Source: Choricystis sp. odSpoLacu1 (lineage: Eukaryota; Chlorophyta; Trebouxiophyceae). Taken from it: DNA of 64,000 bases. The translations under genes were made by a program, and so were the position numbers. The stretch is from contig OY253652.1 of the NCBI GenBank assembly GCA_958009055.1, positions 930,001 through 994,000 on the forward strand. Reading direction: 5' to 3'. Numbering within the stretch: the first letter of the stretch is position 1; every line of letters begins with the position of its first letter. The notes below the pieces were generated by a model. The model did not search any database. It saw only the letters and a program-made list of their open reading frames with translations, and was not told the origin of the DNA. This document shows positions 10,386 to 19,624 of this stretch, piece after piece.

Positions 10386-11637
10386 ATGCGCGCCTCCACG
10401 ACACTCGCGGTGGCCGCCACCATCCTCACCCTGGCCGGCACCCGCGCGGCGCCGGCCGCCCGCGCGCCGCCGACGCGGTTCAGTCTGTGGGGCGACCCGC
10501 TGCCCGACGACGACGCGCCGTTGCCGCCGCCTCGGTCTGTGGGCGGGCGGGGCCGCCACCACACTCACACCACTGGTTGGGCGGCGGCAGGCAGGCAGCC
10601 GCCGGCCTCGGCGCCGTGGTGGGCGGTGGTGACGGCAACGCCGCGCGGGGTGTTGCGGTTTGAGGGGGTGTCCAGTGTCAACGGCCGGGTGACGGTGCGG
10701 GACAGTGGACGGTACAGGGTGAGTGTGTCAGTGTGTGTGGAAGCGGGTGAGGGAAGAGGAGAGGAAGGGTGGCTTGTTGAAACGCGTCGGTGTTTTTTTT
10801 TCTCGAAAAACAAGGAACCACCCTCCCTCCCCTCTGTCCTCTCAGTTCCTGCTCTTCAACGACGCCACCATCCAGTCCGTCGCCCTGCTGTCCGACAGTG
10901 GTGAACCCCTGGCCGATGCCCCGGTGGCGGGGTATGTGCGTGCCTCGGTGGCGGCGGCCCTCGCGCTTGCTCCGCGCGTCGTGACGGGGTCCTCCCTCGT
11001 CGCGGGCGCGGGCGGCGGCGCCCTGCCCCTGGCGTTGGCTGCCGCTTGCCCTCACGCGCGTGTCATGGCGGTGGACATCGACCCTGTGGTGCTGGATGAG
11101 GCAACCGCAACATTCGGGCTGCCGCCGCGCGACGTGGCGGTCGCGCTCGCGCGCGCGCCGCGCGGCAGGGTGGCTGTCGCCCAAGCCAACGCGACCACCA
11201 TCCTGCACACCACACCAGCCTCCCTGGACGCCGTGTTTGTGGACGTTGCCACGGGTGGCGGCGACGGCGCAGACGCGGGCGTCGTCGCGGCCGCCGCGAC
11301 CGCCGTCGTGCGTGGAGGCGTCGTCGTCGTCAACGCGGCGTGCCCCGCCGCTCCCAGTGCACGGGACGCGTGCGTGGACCGCGTGGCTCAGTCGTTGGCT
11401 GCAGGGCTGCACGCGACGCCCTACATTTTGCCTCCGCCCCCCTCCCCTGCTGAAGCCGGCAACGTGGTTGTTGTCAGCGTGGCGCGCGTGCCCGCCACCC
11501 CGGGCCGCGCGGCCGCGGCTCGCAAAGCGGCAGCGTCCACGCCGGCGGCCACTGTGCTGGGGCTGGATGTGGAGACACTGTTGGAGGGGCTGGCGCCGTG
11601 GGTTGGAACAAGAGGGTTGAAAGAGTTGCGAAAGTGA
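10386..11637 (+). CDS. Spermidine-synthase-fold SAM-dependent transferase with signal peptide
   Basis: Exons 10386-10718 and 10846-11637 join at phase 0 to give 374 residues. The start MRASTTLAVAATILTLAGTRA reads as a secretory or lumenal signal. The rest follows the spermidine-synthase/class I methyltransferase plan: a beta-strand N-domain (GRYRFLLFNDATIQSVALL), a glycine-rich motif I (VVTGSSLVAGAGGGALPLAL), the acidic motif VMAVDIDPVVLDEA, and LDAVFVDVA. I cannot see the YxE/D-type polyamine-binding signature of true spermidine synthases, so substrate is open; METTL13-like C-terminal domains have a similar look. A secretory signal is unusual for this fold. A proline/glycine-rich stretch (about residues 45-70) may be a linker. 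Confidence 0.65.
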
Positions 11638-11755
11638 GAGGGGAGGGTTCGGTTGCCTCTCTGCCTGTGTTCTGTGCCTGTTGTGTGTTTTTGCTTCTTT
11701 CTCTCTGCCTCTCTCTGTGTATTCCAAAGTGAGACTCAAAAAACAAATCAAAAAT

Positions 11756-12809
11756 TCAATCACCCCCACTCGTCTCCTTGGGCGTGTCGTCCCGCCCCCC
11801 CCACTCACTCCACGAGCCGTCGTACACCGCCACCCCGTCATCCAGGCCGCACACCGCCGCCCCCCACGCCAGGATGGAGGCGGTGACGCCGGAGCCACAG
11901 GTTGCCACGTTTGTGCTGTCGGAGCGCCACCCCGCCGCCTCCAGCACGGCGCGCACCTCGTCCACTGGTTTGAGGGTGCCGGTGTCTGTGTTGAGCAGCA
12001 TTCCGAAAGGCACGGAGGCCGACCCCGGGATGTGGCCCCCCGCCAGCCCAGCGCGCGGTTCGGGCGCGGACCCCGTGAACCGGGCGGCGGGGCGTGCATC
12101 CAGCACAGCCTCCGCCCGGGACGCCACGTTGGCTTGCATGGCGGTGACGTCACGGATGAGGGCAGGCTGCAGGGCGGCCGGGTAGCGGGGGTTGGGCGAC
12201 GGCGACGCGGCAGCAGACGCCACCGTGTCTGCCGCCCCGGCCTTCGGCGGCCCCTCCTCCACGGGCAGGCCGGCCGCCAGCCAGGCGGGCAGGCCGCCGT
12301 CGAGGACGGTGATGCTGCGTGTGTGTGGTTGGGGTGGTTGAGGAGAGGCAACAACAAGCAACCTTCATTGTCCTTTCCCGGCCCACACTACTCACTTGTC
12401 GTGCCCCATCGTGCGCCACGTCCACCACACGCGTGGAGCTGAGAAGATGCCCGCCCTGTCATAGATTGCCAGCGGGGAGGAAGGAGACTCAACGCCCAGC
12501 GCGTCCGCGACCGCGGCAAACACGTTCGCTGGCGGCAGCATGTGCGGCAACTGGCTGGATTTGTCGGTCACAGCATCCACATCAAAGAAGTAGGAACCCT
12601 GGATGCGTGGGCCTGCGGCGAACTCGGCGGCCGCGTCGCGGCCGCCCGGCATGAACCAGGACGCGTCGAGCAGGGTGGGGGGGGGTGGGGGACGCGAGGG
12701 CGGCTTGCAAAGCGGCTGGCGTGATGGAGGGCGGCAGGCGGGCGGGTGTGGCCATCGCGGCGACGGCGCGGGCGGTCGGGCGGCGGGCGGGGAGGCAGGT
12801 GCGAAGCAT
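11756..12809 (-). CDS. Mercaptopyruvate/thiosulfate sulfurtransferase (tandem rhodanese), with one frame break
   Basis: Exons 12396-12809 and 11756-12314. The N-terminal half has LLDASWFMPGG, IQGSYFFDVDAVTDK, LPHMLPPANVFA and AIYDRAGIFSAPRVWWTWRTMGHD. The C-terminal half has VLDGGLPAWLAAG, LDARPAARFTG, GHIPGSASVPF and the catalytic cysteine loop ATCGSGVTAS. This matches plant STR1-type enzymes, which transfer sulfur from 3-mercaptopyruvate in mitochondria or cytosol. The transit-like start MLRTCLPARRPT and the helix ITPAALQAALASP lie in a different frame from LLDASW. The switch is at a C9 tract (12677-12685). Removing one C leaves a 323-residue protein of normal length, so the break is more likely a repeat-length error than a pseudogene. 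Confidence 0.85.
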
Positions 12810-12940
12810 AGCCGATGCGAAGAGTGTGTTTCTCGCTCGAAACCGACCCACACCACTCTTCTCCCATCTCTCCCACCGCCCGGCCCGTCCACGCCCGCGC
12901 CTGCCGCACACGTCTCACCACACACCCCTCAATCTCAACT

Positions 12941-13417
12941 ATGCACCGCGCCACCCGCCCCACCCCCACGACCACCCCCGCCCTGCCCCGCCGCGCCGCG
13001 CTCGCGCTAGCTGCAGCCCTGCTGCCCCGCCCCGCCAAAGCCGTGCCCGAACCTGGGTGCGAGCTGCAGACCGCGCCCAGCGGCCTCCAGTTTTGTGACA
13101 CGCGTGTCGGGGACGGCCCCGAACCCGCGCAGGGAGACCAAGTGCGCGCTCACTACACGGGCCGTCTGACGTCTGGCGCTGTCTTCGATTCCTCCTACGA
13201 CCGTCGTAAGCCCCTCACGTTTGCTCGTGGGAGCGTGATCCGCGGTTGGGGGGACGGCATCTTCGGGTCTGAGGGCGTGCCCCCCATGAAGGCGGGCGGC
13301 AAACGTCGCCTCGTCATTCCCGGCCCCCTGGCCTATGGCGAGCGCGGCGCGGGCGGTGGCCTGATCCCGCCCAACGCGACCCTCGTGTTTGACGTGGAGT
13401 TGCTGGGGAAAAAGTGA
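12941..13417 (+). CDS. FKBP13: Thylakoid lumen FKBP-type peptidyl-prolyl isomerase (FKBP13-like)
   Basis: A single-exon gene of 158 residues. The N-terminus has a transit part and a twin-arginine lumen signal, PRRAALALAAALLPRPAKA, so it should enter the lumen folded through the Tat route. The mature chain begins with CELQTAPSGLQFC, matching the redox-active N-terminal disulfide of plant FKBP13 (cysteines 12 apart, here about 40 and 52). Then come HYTGRLTSGAVFDSSYDR, KPLTFARGSVIRGWGDGI and RLVIPGPLAYGERGAGGGLIPPNATLVFDVELL. FKBP13 is a thioredoxin-controlled isomerase that binds the Rieske protein. The second plant disulfide in the GAG..LIPP loop is missing here. It is divergent from the sulfurtransferase, with ATGs 131 bp apart. 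Confidence 0.92.
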   Translation: MHRATRPTPTTTPALPRRAALALAAALLPRPAKAVPEPGCELQTAPSGLQFCDTRVGDGPEPAQGDQVRAHYTGRLTSGAVFDSSYDRRKPLTFARGSVIRGWGDGIFGSEGVPPMKAGGKRRLVIPGPLAYGERGAGGGLIPPNATLVFDVELLGKK

Positions 13418-14065
13418 GGAGAGAGAGAGGAGAGGGTTGAAAAAACTTTTAAACCCATCTTGACCTTTTTTAACCCTAAACTTTTGAACGATTGCGGTCG
13501 TTGCACAGAGAAGGTTGGTGTGTGTATGTGTGCAACACCAAACCAAGTGGCACAGCGAGAACGCGGTTTACGCAGAGCGTGGGGCGGAAGGGTGAAAAAA
13601 CAAGCGTCGACACTCTCGCCTCGAAGTCCCTTTTGCGCCGCTCTTCTCTCCTCGCCGGTAAGTTCCTCCCTCCTCCCGCCGCTCCAAACCGCGCCCGCAC
13701 ACGTTCCTGGCTCGCCATCTCGGCTCCAACCGGGCAGCGGCCGCGAGATGTGTTGGCGGCCCACGTTTGTTTTGCAAACCGCCACTCCGGCTTGGGGCAA
13801 AGGGCCTGCAGGTCGTGGCTTGCGCCCGCCCGCCGTCGTGCCGCCTGCCTCGCCCTGCACCGACCCAGCTGTGCCAGCCTGACACCAAGCCCGACCCCGC
13901 CCGGGGCCTGATGGGCGCGCCTTGGCTGCTATGCGCCCCCGATGGCGGCAGCGCCCCTGCCGCGCCCGACCAACCAAAAAACGCCGTCCCGTCGACCCTC
14001 ACATTCCTCCTCTCTCCTCCCCGCCCACAGACCACACACACACACCAACACAACAAACCCACACA
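13418..14065. promoter_or_regulatory. Intergenic region upstream of RIQ-like gene
   Basis: A 648 bp gap, long for this window. It opens with a GAGAGAGAGGAGAGG tract after the FKBP13 stop and ends in a CA-rich leader (ACACACACCAACACAAC) just before the RIQ ATG. Short open frames inside show no family similarity. I find no tRNA or snoRNA boxes. Inferred promoter of a highly expressed photosynthesis gene. Confidence 0.4.
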
Positions 14066-14614
14066 ATGTCCTCCGCCCTGGCCTCCACCTCCCGCCTGGC
14101 CCCCGCCCGCCGGTCGGCGCCCGCCCCCCGCCGCGGCGAGTCGACCCTTGTTCGCGTCGTGCCCAACAAAAAGGCGCTGTCGTTCGATGAATCCTGGAAG
14201 AAGGGATTCTGGGGCACGGGCTTGTTTGTGGAGGGCAAGGAGACGCGCGGCAAGAACTACCTGGAGTCGATCGAGCGCAAGGGCGTCCTCTCGTTTGTCG
14301 AGAAGGCGGGCCTCCTGTCCCAGGCTGAAAAGGCGGGCGTCACGCTGTCCGCCATTGAGAAGGCGGGCCTCCTGTCCACCGCGGAGAGGCTGGGCCTGCT
14401 GGAGGCGGCGGAGAACGCGCTGGTGACGGACCCGGGGAAAATCACGGCGCTGTCGATCGCGCCCCTGGTCGCCACACTCGGCGTTTTGGCTCTGTTCCCT
14501 GACGACAACGCGGTCATGGCCCTGCTCAAGTACTCGGTGGCGGCGGTGACGGGGGGCGCGTTCCTGGCGCTGTTTGCCGGTGGCTACGTCGTGGCCGCGC
14601 TGCAGAGCGAATAG
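14066..14614 (+). CDS. RIQ-type thylakoid membrane protein (DUF1118)
   Basis: A single-exon gene of 182 residues. A basic, alanine-rich transit peptide (about 30 residues) precedes KALSFDESWKKGFWGTGLFVEG. The centre is a repeated amphipathic unit, FVEKAGLLSQAEKAG then AIEKAGLLSTAERLG, the hallmark of DUF1118. Two membrane segments end the protein (ITALSIAPLVATLGVLALF and SVAAVTGGAFLALFAGGYVV). Arabidopsis RIQ1/RIQ2 sit in grana thylakoids and affect LHCII organisation, non-photochemical quenching and state transitions. The EKAGLLS repeat and membrane layout are the basis of the call; which RIQ paralogue is not decidable. The TAG stop continues into AGAGAGG. Confidence 0.82.
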   Translation: MSSALASTSRLAPARRSAPAPRRGESTLVRVVPNKKALSFDESWKKGFWGTGLFVEGKETRGKNYLESIERKGVLSFVEKAGLLSQAEKAGVTLSAIEKAGLLSTAERLGLLEAAENALVTDPGKITALSIAPLVATLGVLALFPDDNAVMALLKYSVAAVTGGAFLALFAGGYVVAALQSE

Positions 14615-14980
14615 AGAGGGAATCTTGCTGGCGCGGCTGGGCTGGCGTTTGTGGAGCTGCTGACTGGGCTGGGCGCGACCGCGCGGCGGCGGGCGCGCGC
14701 GGCGAGGGAGGGCGTTTGGGCGGAAAAGATGTTTTCCATTTTTGATGACAACAACAACAGACTCTTTTAAGATACAAATCAACACACACATCAATCTTTG
14801 TTTGCTTTGCTATAAAATGGTCCAGTGTGGGGTGTCGCAGGGGGGCGCGCGGGCGGCGGGGGGTTCGCACACACAGCCGTGGACGAAAACCTGACAAAAC
14901 GCCACTCCTCTTCTGCCGCCGTTTTCTCTCTTCAGGAGAGGCGGCTGGCCCCCGCACCACACACCACGCCCTCCACACCA
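14615..14980. other. Intergenic region between RIQ-like gene and poly(A) polymerase
   Basis: A 366 bp same-strand gap holding the RIQ 3' region and the next promoter. It includes an AT-richer island around 14725-14820 (GATGACAACAACAACAGAC.., CTATAAAATGG). TATAAAA at about 14811 lies roughly 170 bp before the next ATG and is a possible TATA element. No RNA gene seen. Confidence 0.4.
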
Positions 14981-16607
14981 ATGTCGACCTCCCAATTCGT
15001 GGCTCTGGGCGCCTTGGGCGCTCCCGCGCTGCCCCCCCCCCCACGCGGCGACGCTGCATTGGCGCCCCCGCCGTCTGCGCCGCCACCCGCCCCTCTTGAC
15101 AACCTGTTTGACGGCGTCCTGCTGGAGGAGGAGGACGACGCTGACGCCGTGCCCCCGCCCCCGCCCCCCGGGTCGCCGCCCGGGGACGCAGGCGCAGACG
15201 CGACGCCAGCGCCACGCGACGCCGACCGCGTGCCGTGGCGCACGCCCGGGCGGCGGGTGCGGAGCCACCTGGTGCGGCTGCACAATGGTAAGGTAGAGAG
15301 TAGAGAGAGAGTGTGTGTATGGATATGGATGGCACGTCAACAGGGTGTTTTTTTTTAACCCCTTTAACCCTCCATCAGAACTCGTCGCCTTCTCCGACTT
15401 TGTGTCCCCCACCCCCGCCGAAGACGCCGCCCGCTCCGCCGCCATCGCCCGCCTCACCTCCATCGTCACCGCGCTGTGGCCGGGGGCGAGGGTGGCCGTG
15501 TTTGGCAGCACTGCGACGCGGTTGCACCTGCCTTCTTCCGACGTCGACGCGGTTGTTCTCGGCGCCCCCCCTCCACCCGCCGCCCCCACGCCACCCCCAC
15601 CAGCAGGAGGAGGGCGGCCGCCACCCCCTCCCCCGGATCCGCGGCTCAAACTGCTGGCAGCGGGGCTGCTGAAGGCGGGGGGGGCACGTGGCCTCACCCT
15701 CGTCGCGCGCGCCCGCATCCCTCTCGTCAAGTACGTGGACTCGCCCTCCTCCGTCCTCATGGACGTGTCGTTTGATGTGGATGGGGGGCCCACCGCTGCC
15801 GCCGCGGCGGCGCGGCGGTTGGAGGGTGTCCCCCCCGCGCGCCCGCTGGTCGCCTTTTTGAAAACTGTGCTCCACCAGCGGGGACTGAATGAAGTGTACT
15901 CAGGGGGGCTGGGGTCTCACGCGCTGCTGGTCATGGTGCTGGCGTTTCTGCAGGCGCACCCATCCAGGCGGGGTGGTGGGGGTGGTGGCGGTCGCCACCC
16001 CTCCTCCCCGCCTTCCCCCCTGGAACCCAACCTCGGGGCCCTCCTCCTCGACTTTTGCGACGTGTTTGGCCGCCGCCTGGACGCGTCCGTCGCTGGCGTC
16101 TGCGCCGGCCCCTCCGGCGCCTTCTACGCCAAGGCGGCCGCGGGGCACGGCCGGCCAGACAGGCCGTGGGCGTTAAGTGTCCGCGACCCAGACGACCCAT
16201 CGAATGACCTCGCGGGCGGCTCCTTCCACATCCACCGAGTGAGGTCCGCGTTTGAGCATGTGGGGCGCGTGCTGGCGGCGCCGGTGAGGCCGGAGGAGGC
16301 GTCCCTGTTGGCGAGGGTGGTGAGGGTGGAGGGGCCGCTGGCGGGGCGCGCGGCAGAGAGGCACAGGTCTCGCTCGCCCTCGCCACCTCCGCCCCCGCCT
16401 CGCGCCAAACGCCAGCGCACGCCCCCCCGGACCGAACCGCCGCGCAAGCGGGCGCGGGAGCGGGACGCCGCGTTTGAAGGGGGAGGGTGGGGCGCGCCGC
16501 GGCCGCCGCCGCCGCAGAGTGCGCGGCGGCGCGCGTCCGAGGGGGAGGGGGGGCGGCGGCGGGCGGAGCCGCCAGAGGTGAGGAGGAAGCACATTCGGTT
16601 TGACTGA
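14981..16607 (+). CDS. Non-canonical poly(A) polymerase / nucleotidyltransferase (Trf4/TENT4 type)
   Basis: Exons 14981-15287 and 15379-16607 join at G/AA to give 511 residues. After a proline-rich, acidic N-terminus, the catalytic core starts at ELVAFSDFVSPTPAE. The nucleotidyltransferase motif VFGSTATRLHLPSSDVDAVV is near 143-162 with the two metal-binding aspartates; a third lies in SSVLMDVSFDV. The PAP-associated domain (PLVAFLKTVLHQRGLNEVYSGGLGSHALLVMVLAFLQ) follows. Trf4/PAPD5 enzymes oligoadenylate nuclear RNAs, including snoRNA and rRNA precursors, for exosome trimming. The last 100 residues are Arg/Ser/Pro-rich with KRQRTPP and RKRARERD, a likely nuclear signal. A glycine/proline insertion splits the catalytic domain after the DVD motif. 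Confidence 0.88.
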
Positions 16608-16950
16608 GTTAACGCAAACAAGCACTTGTGAAGACGGAGAGGGGTGATACACGATATCAAGAAGTTCGGAGGAAAGACCTCGTCAGTTCGCGAAAGCGAA
16701 ACGCGAAAAAGCGTCAACGAAAAAAAAAAACCGGCGGGAGGTGGCACGCGTTCCTCCCGTTCGGCCTGCCGTCCCTTGCCACACGCACGCACACTCACTC
16801 ACCCCACCGGCCAGCTTATTCGCTGGCCTGGACGGGCGGTTGACTCGCGCGCACCGTTTGCTTTTTCATTCGACCCATTCGCGTTGCGTCCCTGTCCAAC
16901 CACGCCCTGCGCCGCCATCTCCTGGCCCCCACCACACCTCGGCAACCACG
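16608..16950. other. Intergenic region upstream of J-domain/ferredoxin gene
   Basis: A 343 bp same-strand gap. It contains an A-rich patch near 16690-16732 and then CA/CT-rich sequence (ACGCACGCACACTCACTCACC). I see no gene, repeat or RNA structure. Confidence 0.35.
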
Positions 16951-18196
16951 ATGCGCTGCCTTGTCAACCTCGGCCGGCGCCTGCCCTCCCGCCCGCCCAC
17001 CCGCCCCGCCCCTGCGGTCCGCGGTCCGCGCGCCCCGCGCGCGGGTCCGTCCGGCCCGTCCGGCCCGCCCCCCCTGCGTGGCGGCGTGGTGGACTATTAC
17101 GAGTTGCTGGGGGTGAGTTGTGTGCATGGTTGGGATGGGGGTGGGGAGAGGGCGCGTGTTGGACGGATGGGGGGCGCACGCACGCACCACCTCGCACACA
17201 CGCTCACCCTCTCGACCCCCCCCCACCCCACCCCACCCCCCCCTTCCACCCCCACAGGTCGACGACGACGCCTCCCCCGACGACATCAAGGCCGCCTACC
17301 GCTACCTCGCCAAAGCGTGCCACCCCGACGTGCACGCGGACGGGCACGACCTGTGCGTGTTGTTAAACGAAGCCTATACAACTCTGTCCAACGACACGCA
17401 GCGCGCCGCCTACAACGGCGTCCTCCAAGCCGCGCTAGATGAAGCTGCGGATGATTTCACAGACCGCCCGCTGTCCAAATGGCTCGTCGGCCACAAGCTG
17501 GGCAAGGCCGCCCCCGGCGAAACGCGCGGCGTGTTTGTGGATGAACTCGCCTGCATCGGCTGCCAAAACTGCATCTTCGAAGCGGCCGCCACCTTCCGCA
17601 TGGAGAAGACGCACGGACGGGCCCGCGTTTTTGCGCAGTGGGTGGACCCTGAAGCGCGGATTCAGAGGTCGATCGACGCGTGCCCCGTGTCCTGCATTCA
17701 CTGGGTGGACGCGGACGACCTGCCCGCCCTCGAGTACGTCACCCAGCGCGTCCTGACCGAGCGCAAGGGTGTGGCCGCCATGATGGCGGGGCAGGGAGGG
17801 GCGGCGGCCGACCCGTTTGCTGCCGCCGCCCAGTTCAAAAAGGAGAGGGCGGCGCGCGCGGCCACGCGCGCCGCGGCAGCCGCGCGCGAGGCGGCGGCGT
17901 CCCCCGCCCGTGCAGCGGCTCGCGCTGCCGCCGCGGAAGCCATCCGCAAAGAAAATTTCGGCATCTTTGCGGGCCTGGCGGCCGCGTTTGAGTCTGCGCT
18001 GGGCGGCGCGGGTGCGAGCGGCGGGGCGCCGTCGTCGTCGTCGTCTGCTGCCGCGTCTGAAGGCTCAGACTCGGACAGCGGCGCCGTCGGCTCCCGCCGC
18101 CGGGCGTCCCGGCGCACACGGCGCTCCCTGAACGCGGGGGGTGGCATCGTGCCCGACGACAGAGCGTTGGTGCTGGCTCGGGAGCCCGACCCGTGA
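16951..18196 (+). CDS. Plastid J-domain protein with 4Fe-4S ferredoxin domain (DJC76/77 type)
   Basis: Exons 16951-17112 and 17258-18196 join at phase 0 to give 366 residues. A basic transit peptide (about 42 residues) precedes the J domain: [34 protein letters not shown]. The HPD tripeptide is intact. The ferredoxin part follows with VDELACIGCQNC and ACPVSCIHWV, giving the 4Fe-4S cysteine set. Green-lineage proteins with this fusion (Arabidopsis DJC73, 76 and 77) are plastid J proteins thought to couple HSP70 recruitment to redox or Fe-S state. The intron falls inside the J domain just after ELLG. The last 120 residues are an Ala/Arg helix and an acidic serine-rich stretch. Confidence 0.9.
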
Positions 18197-18419
18197 GGTT
18201 AAAAAAAAAACGACGTTGTTTTGTGAGTTTAGACAGTTTGCCCTTCCCCCTTCCCCCCCCACGTTTACCGACCGTTGCCCTCCCCACATGCACGAGAAGA
18301 AACTCCAAACGCTTCCCCCCCCTTCCCCCCAAATCCCCTTTTGCGTGTAACTTCTTTGGTCGCGCGTTCTTCTTTTTTCAACACGCACACCCAAACAACA
18401 CTCCCTCTCTCACCCTCTC

Positions 18420-19459
18420 TCAAAACATGCCCCCCAGCCTGTCCCCCGGGTTGATGATCATGGCGTCCCCCTTCCAGTCCAGCACGACGCGGCGGCCGTC
18501 GGGCAGGAGGCCAGGCTTCAGTGTGGACTCATCGCCCGCGCCCGGGGCAGCAGCGTCTGGTTGCTGCTGCTGCTGCTGCAGCGGGGGGGGCTTTCCAGCG
18601 GCTGCAGACACACCACTCCTCGGCGGCGCATCCACCACCGTCAACTTGCGGTCGCCACTGCGCGGCCGGCCGCGCGGCCGGTTGTGCGCAGCCGCCGCTG
18701 CCTCAGCCTCCGCCGCCGCCAGCACCGCCGCCGCGTCGGCGCCCGACACGACGGCCAGGCCGGATGGGGTGGTGGTGGTGGTGGGAATGGTGGGGGTGGG
18801 GGTGGCGGTGGCGGGCGCAGGCGGCGCGGCTGGCGGCGCAGCCGCGACAGCGCTCACCCCCCCCCCCCGCCGCGCCGCCCACCCCCCCCCACATCGTGCC
18901 ACACCTCCCACCGCGGCGCCCCCGCCACGTGCCGGGCCAGCCTCTCCGCCCAGGCAGCGTGGGCGGCGGGCGGGACGGCGGCCCACAGGGATTCGAGGGC
19001 GGCGAGGGAGGGGGAGGACAGTTCGAGCTGCAGGGCGGTGTCTGGCGCGCCCACCGCGCCGCTCAACACGCGGGCGGGGGGGGGGGGACGCCTCTCCCGC
19101 CGCCGCGGACGCGGCGGGGAGGACGTCGCGCACCCACTCGGTCAGCAGGGCGGTGGCGGCGTGCTTGGAGCCAAACCTGTGGGGGGGCGGGTTGAAGAGA
19201 GCAACGTCGGGAGGGGTTGTGGAAGCATTGAGCTGGCCAGTGCGCCTCCCCCCCGCCCTCTCTCACCGCCGCCCTCCCCTCTCCACAGCAGCCCACTGCT
19301 CACACACACTCACTTGACCTCCAGACACCACCTCGCCGTCACGGCGTGCGCGCCCCGGGACGCAGACACACGCAGCAATGCCAGCCTGCGCGAGCGCGGC
19401 GCGACCGCGCGCGGCGGGCAGCGCGCCACGCTCGCCGGGCGCCAGGCGGGCGCGTGCAT
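18420..19459 (-). CDS. Conserved-looking plastid-type protein, family not recognised, three frame breaks
   Basis: Exon 1 (19314-19459) opens with a basic, acid-poor transit-like start (MHAPAWRPASVARCPPRAVAP). Joined at AA/G to exon 2 (18420-19176), it reads RWCLEVKFGAKHAATALLTEWVRDVLPAA. The downstream parts VLSGAVGAPDTALQLELSS, ALESLWAAVPPAAHAAWAERL, APRWEVWHDV, TPSGLAVVSGADAAAVLAAA and DGRRVVLDWKGDAMIINPGDR look coding but lie in two frames. The switches lie at a 12-base G run (19076-19087) and between a 9-base and a 12-base C run (18882-18890, 18857-18868). Removing one base at each restores one frame. I suspect a green-lineage plastid DUF but cannot name it. If the runs are real, the gene is broken. 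Confidence 0.55.
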
Positions 19460-19624
19460 TTGTGTTGTGCGAGTTGGTGCGTGCGTGCGAGAGTGAGACG
19501 CTCTTTTGTTTCTCTAGTCGAGTGTTGTGTTTTTGTTTTGTCACTGGCCTTCACCTGGCTCGCTCTCTCTCACCCCCACCCCCACCCACACCACACCTCT
19601 CCCCTTCCCACCCCGCTCTTCTCC

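Noticed and set aside
18857..18868. An intron donor (GGGGGTGAGC) in the unknown 18.4-kb gene
   Set aside because: The nearest minus-strand AG acceptor would give an intron of about 28 nt, too short for this genome. Two surplus bases in neighbouring runs explain the frame better.
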